64,000 nt of DNA, taken from positions 1,984,001 through 2,048,000 of the forward strand of contig NZ_CP099397.1 in NCBI RefSeq assembly GCF_021495345.1, written 5' to 3'. Positions 54,959-63,257 of this stretch are shown in pieces. The position numbers and the translations under genes were made by a program. The notes beneath the pieces were generated by a model that saw only the letters and a program-made list of their open reading frames with translations, searched no databases and was not told where the DNA came from. The stretch's first letter is position 1; the number at the start of each line of letters is the position of its first letter. Source of the DNA: Pseudomonas hydrolytica. GTDB taxonomy: Bacteria > Pseudomonadota > Gammaproteobacteria > Pseudomonadales > Pseudomonadaceae.

Positions 54959-56941
54959 TCAGAAGGCAAAGCAGGAGCAGCCGAAGGCGCCCCAGAAGCC
55001 CTGGTGATCACTCACCGGCACACTGCTGCGACGCGCACGGTCATGCTGGTGCTGATGCACCGCGCAGGCGCCGATGCACTGATGGATGCTGGCGGCCATG
55101 GGCGCGGCGAGCGGCTTCCAGTGCCCGGGCACCATCGTCACTGGTGACCAGTCCGGCAGTACCGGCAGCGTCGGCGGGGCGAGCTTGTCGAACTCGCCGG
55201 TGCCATGCACCACCTTGCCGCCGACGATGGTCAGCACCGATTCCTGCCACTTGATCTGCTCTTCCTCGATGCTGAAGAAGTCCGCGCTCAAGGCCACCAG
55301 GTCGGCCAGCTGGCCCACCTTGATCTGGCCCTTCTTGCCCTGTTCGCTGGAGAACCAGGCGCTGCCGTGGGTGAACAGCTGCAGCGCGGTGTCACGCGGC
55401 AGACCCTGCGGGTTGAGCGTGGTGCCGCCGACCGTCTTGCCGCTGACCAGCCAGTACAGCGCGGTCCAGGGGTTGTAGCTGGCCACGCGGGTGGCGTCGG
55501 TGCCGCCGCCGACCGGCACGCCTTCGGCCAGCATGCGCTGGATCGGCGGGGTGGCTTCGGCGGCCTTGGCGCCGTAGCGGTCGATGAAGTACTCACCCTG
55601 GAAGGCCATGCGGTGCTGGATGGCGATGCCGCCGCCGAGTGCCCGTACCCGTTCGATGTTGCGCGGGCTGATGGTCTCGGCATGGTCGAACAGCCAGGGC
55701 AGGCCGTTGAACGGCATGTCGCGGTCGACCTTCTCGAACACGTCGAGCATGCGCGAGATGGATTCGTCGTAGGTGGCGTGCAGACGGAACGGCCAGCGCT
55801 GCTCGACCAGATGGCGCACCACCGGCTCCAGCTCGGCTTCCATGCTCGGCGCCAGGTCCGGGCGCGGCTCGACAAAGTCCTCGAAGTCGGCGGCGGAGAA
55901 CACCAGCATTTCGCCGGCGCCGTTATGACGCAGGAAGTCGGTGCCGTCGCCCGGCTTGACGATCTTGCTCCAGGCCTGGAAGTCCTGCAGTTCTTCCTTG
56001 GGCTTCTGGGTGAACAGGTTGTAGGCGATGCGCACGGTGAGCTGATCCTTGGCGGCCAGCTCCTGGATCACCTGGTAGTCGTCCGGGTAGTTCTGGTAGC
56101 CGCCACCGGCGTCGATGGCGCTGGTCACGCCCAGGCGGTTGAGCTCGTGCATGAACTGACGGGTGGAGTTGACCTGATACTCCAGCGGCAGCTTCGGCCC
56201 CTTGGCCAGGGTGGCGTAGAGGATCAGCGCATTGGGCCGGGCGATCAGCATGCCGGTGGGCTCGCCGCTGGCGTCACGCTGGATCTCGCCACCGGGCGGG
56301 TTCGGCGTGTTCTTGTCGTAGCCCACGGCGCGCAGTGCGGCGCGGTTGAGCAGGGCGCGGTCGTAGAGGTGCAGGACGAATACCGGGGTGTCGGGCGCCG
56401 CCTTGTTCAGCTCATCCAGGGTCGGCAGGCGTTTTTCGGCGAACTGGAATTCGGTCCAGCCGCCGACCACGCGCACCCACTGCGGCGTTGGCGTGCGGTC
56501 GGCCTGATCCTTGAGCATGCGCAGGGCATCGGCCAGCGACGGCACGCCCTCCCAGCGCAGCTCCAGGTTGTAGTTGAGGCCGCCGCGAATCAGGTGCAGG
56601 TGCGAGTCGTTGAGGCCGGGGATCACCGTGCGCTTTTGCAGGTCGATCACGCGTGTGGCATCGCCGCGCAGGGCCATGGCCTCGGCATCGCTGCCGACGG
56701 CGACGAAGCGTCCGTCCTTGATGGCCACGGCGCTGGCCTGAGGTTTTTCGCGGTCTACCGTGTGCAGGCGACCGTTGTACAGAATGAGATCGGCGCTCAT
56801 GTTGCCTCCTGATGAGCTGGCGGACGAGTCGCCGGCCATGGCGGCGAAAGGCAGGGTGGACCACAGCGCCCCGGCGGCGCCGAGCACGCTGCTGGTGGCG
56901 AGAAAGTGGCGACGTTTCGGGTCGTAGGGATCCTGGCTCAT
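54959..56941 (-). CDS. Tat-exported amidohydrolase, YtcJ-like
   Basis: A 660-residue amidohydrolase. The twin-arginine signal (KRRHFLATSSVLGAAGALW, residues 9-27) predicts export of the folded, metal-loaded enzyme. Amidohydrolase family 3 landmarks are LILYNGRLHTVD near 52, VIPGLNDSHLHL near 108 (metal His residues), YDESISRMLDVF with an upstream HAT, and GGGTDATRVASYNP near residue 480. The C-terminal tail is unusual, His- and Cys-rich (QCIGACAVHQHQH, ending GAFGCSCFAF). The start has TGAGGAT upstream. It overlaps the ABM gene by 4 bp. Substrate unknown. Confidence 0.88.
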   Translation of the reverse strand: MSQDPYDPKRRHFLATSSVLGAAGALWSTLPFAAMAGDSSASSSGGNMSADLILYNGRLHTVDREKPQASAVAIKDGRFVAVGSDAEAMALRGDATRVIDLQKRTVIPGLNDSHLHLIRGGLNYNLELRWEGVPSLADALRMLKDQADRTPTPQWVRVVGGWTEFQFAEKRLPTLDELNKAAPDTPVFVLHLYDRALLNRAALRAVGYDKNTPNPPGGEIQRDASGEPTGMLIARPNALILYATLAKGPKLPLEYQVNSTRQFMHELNRLGVTSAIDAGGGYQNYPDDYQVIQELAAKDQLTVRIAYNLFTQKPKEELQDFQAWSKIVKPGDGTDFLRHNGAGEMLVFSAADFEDFVEPRPDLAPSMEAELEPVVRHLVEQRWPFRLHATYDESISRMLDVFEKVDRDMPFNGLPWLFDHAETISPRNIERVRALGGGIAIQHRMAFQGEYFIDRYGAKAAEATPPIQRMLAEGVPVGGGTDATRVASYNPWTALYWLVSGKTVGGTTLNPQGLPRDTALQLFTHGSAWFSSEQGKKGQIKVGQLADLVALSADFFSIEEEQIKWQESVLTIVGGKVVHGTGEFDKLAPPTLPVLPDWSPVTMVPGHWKPLAAPMAASIHQCIGACAVHQHQHDRARRSSVPVSDHQGFWGAFGCSCFAF

Positions 56942-57516
56942 GGTCGATCCTCATCGGCGGTTGGGCTCAGCCAGGCGGCGAACAGACGCGTGGCCATGGG
57001 CATGAACAGGTACACCACGAGCAACACGATGCTCAGGGTGATCACGACGTTGCTCGGCAGGTAAGCGCCGAGCCAGGGAACAAGGTGGAACAGGGGTTGC
57101 CAGAGCAGCGGTATCAGCAGACTCAGCGGCAGGATCACCAGGAAGGTGACGCAGGCCTGTTTCCACCTTGGCGGCGGCGTCTGCGCGCTTTCCGGCATGA
57201 ACCAGAATTCCTTGCCCTGGGCGATCTCCAGCTGGTCGCCGGCGCGCAGCAGCGGCTCGATCTCGGCGATCAGCTGACGCCTTTGCTCCGAGTCGATCCA
57301 GTCCTGCAACTGCTGCAGGCCGGCGAAGCGCAGCACGCAGGTGAATTGCGCCAGGCTGGCCTGACGGCTGCGTACCACATCCACGCCCAGATGACCGGGG
57401 CATTGGCTGGCAGTGGTGATGATGCGCCGTAGCCAGGCCTCGTAACGCGGCACATGGTCGGGGCGTACCTGATGGCGCACCACCAGGGTGACGGTTTCCT
57501 GTTGCGTCTCGCTCAT
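56938..57516 (-). CDS. ABM-domain protein with two transmembrane helices
   Basis: A 192-residue protein. An N-terminal antibiotic-biosynthesis-monooxygenase-type alpha/beta domain spans about residues 5-100 (VTLVVRHQVRPDHVPRYEAW, CPGHLGVDVVR, FTCVLRFAGLQQLQDWIDS). Two hydrophobic helices follow (FLVILPLSLLIPLL near 125 and VVITLSIVLLVVYLFM near 160). ABM domains act as heme-degrading or quinone-forming enzymes or as accessory modules. The start is uncertain: ATG at 57609 in the same frame, five bases after the previous stop, would add 31 residues rich in Arg. It overlaps the amidohydrolase start by 4 bp. Confidence 0.8.
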   Translation of the reverse strand: MSETQQETVTLVVRHQVRPDHVPRYEAWLRRIITTASQCPGHLGVDVVRSRQASLAQFTCVLRFAGLQQLQDWIDSEQRRQLIAEIEPLLRAGDQLEIAQGKEFWFMPESAQTPPPRWKQACVTFLVILPLSLLIPLLWQPLFHLVPWLGAYLPSNVVITLSIVLLVVYLFMPMATRLFAAWLSPTADEDRP

Positions 57517-57613
57517 GCTGGAGACTCTGCGCGTGGCCTTGGTCTTGTCGATCCAGCGGCGCGCAGCGATGCGCGCCACTGGTCGAGTCGGGGGCGTTAC
57601 CGCCGTCATGGGC

Positions 57614-58300
57614 TCAGATGGGCGCCGCCACCGGGGCCAGGGTCGGGCCGTGCTGCACCCGCTCCGGCGCCTTGTGCACCATGGTGTAGGCGTAGTCCAC
57701 GCCCATGCCGTAGGCACCGGAGTGTTCCTTGACCAGGGCCATGACGGCGTCGTAGGTGTCGCGGTTCTTCCAGTCGCGCTGCCACTCCAGCAGTACCTGC
57801 TGCCAGGTCACCGGCACCACGCCGGCCTGGATCATGCGCTGCATGGAGTAGTCGTGGGCGGCCTGCGAGGTGCCACCGGAAGCGTCGGCGACCATGTAGA
57901 TCTCGTAGCCGGCGTCGTGCATGGCGGAGAGGGCGAAGGTGGTGTTGCACACCTCGGTCCACAGGCCGGAAACGATGACCTTGTTGCGGCCGTTCTTCTT
58001 CAGCGCGTCGCGAACCTTCTGGTCGTCCCAGGAGTTCATCGAGGTACGTTCGAGCAGCGGCGCGTCGGGGAACACGGCGAGCAGTTCGGGGTAGGTGTGG
58101 CCGGAGAAGCTCTCGGTCTCGACCGTGGTGATGATGGTCGGCACGTTGAAGATCTTGGCCGCCTTGGCCAGGCCCACGGTGTTGTTCTTCAGGGTTTGCC
58201 GATCGATGCTCTGCACGCCGAAGGCCATTTGCGGCTGCTGGTCGATGAAGATCAGCTGGCTGTTGTGCGGGGTCAGGACTTCGGTTTTGGGATTGCTCAT
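57614..58300 (-). CDS. Isochorismatase-like cysteine hydrolase (YcaC type)
   Basis: A 228-residue isochorismatase-superfamily hydrolase. The triad Asp is in LIFIDQQPQMAF near residue 18, Lys probably in NGRNKVIVSG near 100, and the nucleophile Cys in GLWTEVCNTT near 110. Family members act on amides, carbamates or isochorismate; the YcaC subgroup's substrate is unsettled. It probably begins the operon that runs on through the ABM, amidohydrolase, MFS, hydrolase, kinase and regulator genes. A 138-bp gap upstream could carry its promoter. It has no linked aryl-carrier domain, so it is not an EntB-type siderophore enzyme. Confidence 0.87.
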   Translation of the reverse strand: MSNPKTEVLTPHNSQLIFIDQQPQMAFGVQSIDRQTLKNNTVGLAKAAKIFNVPTIITTVETESFSGHTYPELLAVFPDAPLLERTSMNSWDDQKVRDALKKNGRNKVIVSGLWTEVCNTTFALSAMHDAGYEIYMVADASGGTSQAAHDYSMQRMIQAGVVPVTWQQVLLEWQRDWKNRDTYDAVMALVKEHSGAYGMGVDYAYTMVHKAPERVQHGPTLAPVAAPI

Positions 58301-58438
58301 AGCGGTTACCTGTCGGTGAGGCGGTGGACGATGCACGCATCCCGTCGGTCGTTGCCGTCGGGGAGACGAAAGGACTATTGCAGAGCGGCCGCCGCCTGGA
58401 TTGGATGTAACTGCGGTTCTGGTATCGGGCTGTGGCGT

Positions 58439-59416
58439 TCAGGCCAGGTGTTCGCGCAACGCCGCGCCGGCCTGCTGCATGGCAGTGCGCACCGCAGGCA
58501 CCTCGGCGATCACGTTGAGCAGGCCATAGTCGTGGATCATGCCGTTGTAGCGCACCGCGCTGACCGCGACGCCGGCCGCGCCCAGGCGGCGGGCATAGGC
58601 TTCGCCTTCGTCGCGCAGCACGTCCATCTCGGCGGTCTGCACCAGCGCTGGCGGCAGGCCCTTGAGCTGTTCCAGGCTGGCGCGCAGCGGCGAGGCGTGG
58701 ATCTCGTTACGCTGCTTGGGGTCGGTGGTGTAGTTGTCCCAGAACCATTCCATCATGCCGCGAGTGAGGAAATGCCCCTCGGCGAACTGGTTGTAGGAGG
58801 CGTTGTTGAAGTTGGCGTCGGTCACCGGCCACAGCAGCAGCTGAAAGCGCAGCTTCGGTGTACCGGCCTCTTTCGCCTTGATGGCGACCACCGCCGCCAT
58901 ATTGCCGCCGACGCTGTTGCCGGCCACGGCCAGGCGCGAGGCATCGACACCGATCTGGCTGCCATTGGCGGCCACCCATTGGGTCGCAGCAAAGGCCTGG
59001 TTGATCGCAGTCGGGTATTTCGCTTCGGGCGAGGGGGTGTAGTCGACGTAGACCGCCGCGGCGCCGGAATGCACCACCAGGTCGCGGATCAGCCGTGCGT
59101 GGGTGGGATAGTCGCCCAGTACCCAGCCGCCACCGTGGAAGAACATGAAGCCCGGCAGGTTGCCCTGGCTGCCCGCCGGACGCACCACCACCAGCTTGAG
59201 CGTCTGGCCGGCAGCCTCGATGCTGTGTTCACGGGTTTCCACGGGCGATAGATCGACCTCGACCGAGGCTTGCGCGCCCACCAGCACGGCGCGGGCTTCC
59301 GCAGGCGATAGCCGTTCCAGGGGCGTGCCACCACCGGCGGCCAGGGCTTCGAGAAAGGATTGCGTGTTGCGTTCGACGCCGGGACTGCCGGCGCCCAGGT
59401 TGGGGGAAGGCTGCAT
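58439..59416 (-). CDS. Alpha/beta hydrolase, hormone-sensitive-lipase (GDXG) family
   Basis: A 325-residue esterase-type enzyme. The oxyanion-hole motif HGGGW lies in FMFFHGGGWVLGD near residue 92, and the GxSxG elbow is AVAGNSVGGNMAAV near 160-172. The catalytic Asp is in TAEMDVLRDEGEAY near 262 and the His in GMIHDYGLLNV near 292. No signal peptide is evident. ATG has GAGGTG at seven bases upstream. It is separated from the isochorismatase-like gene by 138 bp and may or may not be in the same transcript. Likely acts on short-chain esters; the natural substrate is unknown. Confidence 0.9.
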   Translation of the reverse strand: MQPSPNLGAGSPGVERNTQSFLEALAAGGGTPLERLSPAEARAVLVGAQASVEVDLSPVETREHSIEAAGQTLKLVVVRPAGSQGNLPGFMFFHGGGWVLGDYPTHARLIRDLVVHSGAAAVYVDYTPSPEAKYPTAINQAFAATQWVAANGSQIGVDASRLAVAGNSVGGNMAAVVAIKAKEAGTPKLRFQLLLWPVTDANFNNASYNQFAEGHFLTRGMMEWFWDNYTTDPKQRNEIHASPLRASLEQLKGLPPALVQTAEMDVLRDEGEAYARRLGAAGVAVSAVRYNGMIHDYGLLNVIAEVPAVRTAMQQAGAALREHLA

Positions 59417-59579
59417 GGCGATTCACCTCATGATGGCTGAAGGAGCTGTAGCGCTACTGCGTCGGGCATCTTCTGCCCTTGCGGTCGATCCGGCTTGTAC
59501 CGGCCTGCCGTTTTGGCATCAGGCTGCTGCCGGGCTGCTAGAGTGAGAGCGGAGTCGCTGGCGTCCGCACGAGGTGGGC

Positions 59580-61007
59580 ATGACAGGGGAAAGTCGCAAG
59601 CTGGGCCTGGGGTCGCTGACCGCGCTGGTGGTGGGCTCGATGGTCGGTGGCGGGATCTTCTCGCTGCCGCAGAACATCGCCGCGCGGGCCGATGTCGGCG
59701 CGGTGCTGATCGGCTGGGGCATTACCGCGGTGGGCATGCTGGCGCTGGCCTTCGTGTTCCAGGGCCTGGCCAACCGCAAGCCGCAGCTCGATGGCGGAGT
59801 GTACGTCTACGCCAAGGCGGGCCTCGGCGATTACATGGGTTTTTCCTCGGCCTGGGGTTACTGGATCAGCGCCTGGCTGGGCAATGTCGGCTATTTCGTC
59901 CTGCTGTTCTCGACCCTGGGTTACTTCTTCCCGGTCTTCGGCCAGGGCAACACGCCGCTGGCCATCGCCTGCGCCTCGGGGTTGCTGTGGTGCGTACACG
60001 CCCTGGTGCTGCGCGGCATCAAGGAGGCGGCGCTGATCAACCTGATCACCACCGTGGCCAAGCTGGTACCGATCCTGCTGTTCATCGTCATCGTCGGCCT
60101 GGCCTTCGACCGCGACATCTTCACCCGCGACATCTGGGGGCGCAGCAATCCGCAATTCGGCGGCGTGCTGGAGCAGGTGCGCAACATGATGCTGGTCACC
60201 GTGTTCGTGTTCATCGGCATCGAAGGGGCGAGCGTGTACTCGTCGCGTGCCGAGCGCCGCCGCGATGTGGGCAAGGCCACGGTGATCGGCTTTCTCGGCG
60301 TGCTGGCGCTGTTGATGCTGGTCAATCTGCTGTCGCTGGGGGTGATGAGCCAGCCCGAGCTGGCGGCGCTGCAGAACCCGTCCATGGCCGGAGTGCTGGA
60401 ACACGTGGTAGGGCGTTGGGGGGCGGTGCTGATCAGCATCGGCCTGGCGGTATCGCTGCTTGGTGCGCTGCTGTCCTGGGCGCTGCTGTGCGCCGAAATC
60501 CTCTTCGTCTCTGCCAAGGACGGCACCATGCCGGCCTTTCTGCGCCGGGAGAACGCCAATCAGGTGCCGGTCAACGCGCTGTGGCTGACCAACGGCATGA
60601 TCCAGCTGTTCCTGCTGATCACCCTGTTTTCCCAGGGTACCTACCTGTCGCTGATCTATCTGGCGTCATCGATGATTCTGGTGCCCTACCTGTGGTCGGC
60701 GGTCTATGCGCTGCTGCTGGCGCTGCGCGGTGAAACCTACGAAGACCAGGCCGGGCTACGCCGCAAGGATCTGGCCGTCGGCCTGCTGGCGGTGGGCTAC
60801 GCGATCTGGCTGCTGTATGCCGGTGGGGTCAAGTACCTGCTGCTGTCGGCGTTGCTCTACGCGCCGGGGGCGCTGCTGTTTCGCCAGGCCAAGCGCGAGC
60901 AGGGGCAGGTGCTGTTCACCCGCTACGAATGGCCGATCTTCGCCGCCGTATTGCTGACCGCCGTGCTGGCCGGCTATGGCCTGTATGCCGGTCACCTAAC
61001 ACTGTAG
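59580..61007 (+). CDS. APC family basic amino acid/polyamine antiporter
   Basis: A 475-residue transporter with about thirteen hydrophobic segments. The family N-terminus is LTALVVGSMVGGGIFSLPQN near residues 13-32, with FQGLANRKPQLDGGVYVYAK near 62-82 and a VFVFIGIEGASVYSSRAERR block near 212-232. This pattern fits the arginine/ornithine antiporter-type (ArcD/YjeM) subgroup of the amino acid-polyamine-organocation superfamily. Start ATG has GAGGTGGG upstream; an in-frame GTG lies two codons earlier. No arginine deiminase genes are in the window, so the substrate remains open. Confidence 0.88.
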   Translation: MTGESRKLGLGSLTALVVGSMVGGGIFSLPQNIAARADVGAVLIGWGITAVGMLALAFVFQGLANRKPQLDGGVYVYAKAGLGDYMGFSSAWGYWISAWLGNVGYFVLLFSTLGYFFPVFGQGNTPLAIACASGLLWCVHALVLRGIKEAALINLITTVAKLVPILLFIVIVGLAFDRDIFTRDIWGRSNPQFGGVLEQVRNMMLVTVFVFIGIEGASVYSSRAERRRDVGKATVIGFLGVLALLMLVNLLSLGVMSQPELAALQNPSMAGVLEHVVGRWGAVLISIGLAVSLLGALLSWALLCAEILFVSAKDGTMPAFLRRENANQVPVNALWLTNGMIQLFLLITLFSQGTYLSLIYLASSMILVPYLWSAVYALLLALRGETYEDQAGLRRKDLAVGLLAVGYAIWLLYAGGVKYLLLSALLYAPGALLFRQAKREQGQVLFTRYEWPIFAAVLLTAVLAGYGLYAGHLTL

Positions 61008-61075
61008 GGCTGGACAAAGCGGCCAGCGCGCGGATAATCCGCCCCATCGCCCTCTGACCCTGGCCTCGCGACCCC

Positions 61076-61480
61076 ATGCGCAAATCCCTGCGTACCGCCC
61101 TGATCTGGATGCTGATGCTGGCCCTGCCGGCACAGGCCATGGCGGCGCTCGGCATGCAGTTGTGCGAGCAGGTGCATCGCAGCGGCGCTCTGCAGATGAG
61201 CTCGACTCAGCAGGGCGAGCACGGCATGCACCACGACATGGCGGCCGACAGCGCACATGGCGCGCATCAGGACGCCGCCCCGGTGGCCAGCAGCGATGCT
61301 CCCGCCGATGGCAGCCTCTGCACCCTGTGCGCCTTCTGCGTCGGTGTCGCCGCGCCCAGCCAGCCGTTTCTGAACGACTCTGCCCTGCAAACCGTCGAGC
61401 CGGCTACAGCCTGGCCCGACCGCCTTATCGTCGGCGTGGCCGACACGCCCGAACGCCCCCCGCGTCTTTCTCTCGCCTGA
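61076..61480 (+). CDS. DUF2946/CopL-like secreted Met/His-rich protein
   Basis: A 134-residue exported protein. The signal peptide is ALIWMLMLALPAQAMA. A His/Met-rich stretch follows near residues 38-65 (MSSTQQGEHGMHHDMAADSA, HGAHQD). A conserved CTLCAFCVGVA segment lies near residues 80-90. This arrangement matches DUF2946 proteins often found before copper-resistance genes, and His/Met/Cys clusters suggest copper binding. The copper-type genes that follow support that. No clear ribosome-binding site precedes the ATG. Direct copper binding is inference. Confidence 0.8.
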   Translation: MRKSLRTALIWMLMLALPAQAMAALGMQLCEQVHRSGALQMSSTQQGEHGMHHDMAADSAHGAHQDAAPVASSDAPADGSLCTLCAFCVGVAAPSQPFLNDSALQTVEPATAWPDRLIVGVADTPERPPRLSLA

Positions 61481-61554
61481 GCCCCTTAGGTAGCGCCGTC
61501 CTGCGGCGCCTGTAGCTCACGCGGCCGCCTGGCCGCCGTACGCGAGAACACATC

Positions 61555-61854
61555 ATGACTTTGCATTCCCTTGCCGGAAGGCTGCTGGGCATCGCTGCCC
61601 TGGCGCTGCCCGGCATCCTGATGGCGGCCCAGCCCGATCCGCTGGACGCCAACGCCGCTGTGCCGGCGCAGGATTACCGTTCCCCTCTGCAAGACTACCG
61701 TGCCCAGGCCGACGAGCCGTTGCAGGACTGGCGCGCGGCCAACGACCTGGTCGGCCGTATCGGCGGCTGGCGCACCTACAGCATGGAAGGCTGGGAGCAG
61801 CCGGCCGAGCAGGGCGCCGAGCCCGTGGAGGGAGGTGGCCATGACCATCATTAA
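61555..61854 (+). CDS. Small exported protein of the copper cluster
   Basis: A 99-residue protein. The signal peptide is LLGIAALALPGILMAAQ. A mature part of about 75 residues carries a repeated unit (YRSPLQDYRAQADEPLQDWR), then GRIGGWRTYSMEGW and an HDHH C-terminus. The 3' end overlaps the TolC-like gene by 14 bp. I do not recognise a characterised family, but small proteins of this kind lie before the copper-linked efflux gene in other pseudomonads. The terminal His cluster could bind a metal. Confidence 0.75.
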   Translation: MTLHSLAGRLLGIAALALPGILMAAQPDPLDANAAVPAQDYRSPLQDYRAQADEPLQDWRAANDLVGRIGGWRTYSMEGWEQPAEQGAEPVEGGGHDHH

Positions 61855-63241
61855 ACCCGCCGTACTGCTCTGCGCCGCGCTGCTGCTGGCCGGCTGCGCC
61901 GGCTTCAGCCAGGACGGCGGCTTCGACCCGGTGCAGCAAAGCGCCGAGCGCCAGCTGGACAAGCAACTGCTGTGGGCGCGCGACGAGGCCGGCCGTGGCC
62001 AGATCGAGGCGCGCGTCGCCGAGTTGCTGGCCGAACCCCTGAGCCTGGATGCCGCGGTGCAGCTGGCGCTGCTCAACAACCGTGGTCTGCAGGCGTCCTT
62101 CGACGAGCTGGGCATCGGCGAGGCCGAGCGCGTGCAGGCCGGGCGCCTGCCCAATCCCGGCTTCTCCTACGGTCGTCTGGAAAAGGGCAGCGAGGTCGAA
62201 TACGAGCGCGGCCTGCACCTGAATCTGGCGCGGCTGATCGCCCTGCCGCTGACCTCGCGCCTGGAAGGACGGCGCTTCGAGCAGCTGCAGCGGCAGACCA
62301 GCCTGGCGGTGTTCGACCTGGCCAGCGAGACGCGCAAGGCCTGGTACCAGGCGGTCGCCGCCGAGGAGAGCCTGGTCTACGCACGGCAGGTGCTGGACGC
62401 CGCCGAAGCCGGCGCCGATCTGGCCCGGCGCATGGCCGCAGTGGGCAACTTCAGCAAGCTGCAGCAGGCCGAGCAGCAGAACTTCTACGCCGAAGCCGGC
62501 ATCGGCCTGTTGCAGGCCGAACAGGCGCGAGTACGTAGCCGCGAGCAGCTGACTCGGCTGCTCGGCCTGTGGGGCGAGCAGCTCGACTACCGCCTGCCCG
62601 AACGCCTGCCGGCGCTGCCGAAAAACGCGGACGAGTTGCCGGACGTGGAGCGCCTGGCCATGAACCAGCGCCAGGACATCCAGGCCGTGCGCCTGGATGC
62701 CGAGCGCCTGGCGCAGAACCTAGGCCTGACCCGCACCACGCGTTTCATCAACGTGCTGGAGCTAGGCGTGGTCAACAACCGCTCAAACGAGGAACCGACC
62801 CAGCGCGGCTACGAGATCAGCGTCGAGCTGCCGCTGTTCGACTGGAGCGGGGCCAAGGTGGCGCGGGCCGAGGCGCAGTATCGCCAGGCGCTCAACCGCG
62901 CCGCCGAGACGGCGGTCAACGCCCGCTCGCAGGTGCGCGAGGCCTATCACGCCTACCGCAACGCCTTCGAGCTGGCGCAGCACTACCGCACCGAGGTGCT
63001 GCCGCTGCGCCAGCGCATCGCCGAGGAAAACCTGCTGCGCTACAACGGCATGTTCATCAGCACCTTCGACCTGCTCGCCGATGCGCGCCGCCAGGTGCAG
63101 GCGGTGGATGGCTACCTGCAGGCGCAGCGCGCCTTCTGGCTGGCGCGCGCCGACCTCGACATGGCCCTGTTGGGCGCCCCCAATCCCTCGCTCGGCGCGG
63201 CGCCTGCCGCTGCTGCCGAGCCGGCCGCCGCCGGCCACTGA
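61841..63241 (+). CDS. TolC-family outer-membrane lipoprotein
   Basis: A 466-residue outer-membrane efflux protein. The lipobox LLLAGC (Cys near residue 17) predicts lipidation, as in CusC-type factors. Two long periplasmic helical repeats carry LDAAVQLALLNNRGLQASFD near 75 and AMNQRQDIQAVRLDAERLAQ near 275. A barrel strand region lies at NVLELGVVNNRSNEEPTQRG. The start ATG has GGAGGTGG upstream. It overlaps the small exported protein gene and precedes a multicopper oxidase by 16 bp, so it is likely part of a copper-resistance operon. No inner-membrane RND pump is visible before the window ends. Confidence 0.88.
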   Translation: MTIIKPAVLLCAALLLAGCAGFSQDGGFDPVQQSAERQLDKQLLWARDEAGRGQIEARVAELLAEPLSLDAAVQLALLNNRGLQASFDELGIGEAERVQAGRLPNPGFSYGRLEKGSEVEYERGLHLNLARLIALPLTSRLEGRRFEQLQRQTSLAVFDLASETRKAWYQAVAAEESLVYARQVLDAAEAGADLARRMAAVGNFSKLQQAEQQNFYAEAGIGLLQAEQARVRSREQLTRLLGLWGEQLDYRLPERLPALPKNADELPDVERLAMNQRQDIQAVRLDAERLAQNLGLTRTTRFINVLELGVVNNRSNEEPTQRGYEISVELPLFDWSGAKVARAEAQYRQALNRAAETAVNARSQVREAYHAYRNAFELAQHYRTEVLPLRQRIAEENLLRYNGMFISTFDLLADARRQVQAVDGYLQAQRAFWLARADLDMALLGAPNPSLGAAPAAAAEPAAAGH

Positions 63242-63257
63242 ACAAGGAATTTCCCAG

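Noticed and set aside
57614..58300. Isochorismatase-like gene as part of siderophore synthesis
   Set aside because: No NRPS, aryl-carrier or chorismate enzymes are nearby; the WTEVC motif fits YcaC-type hydrolases.
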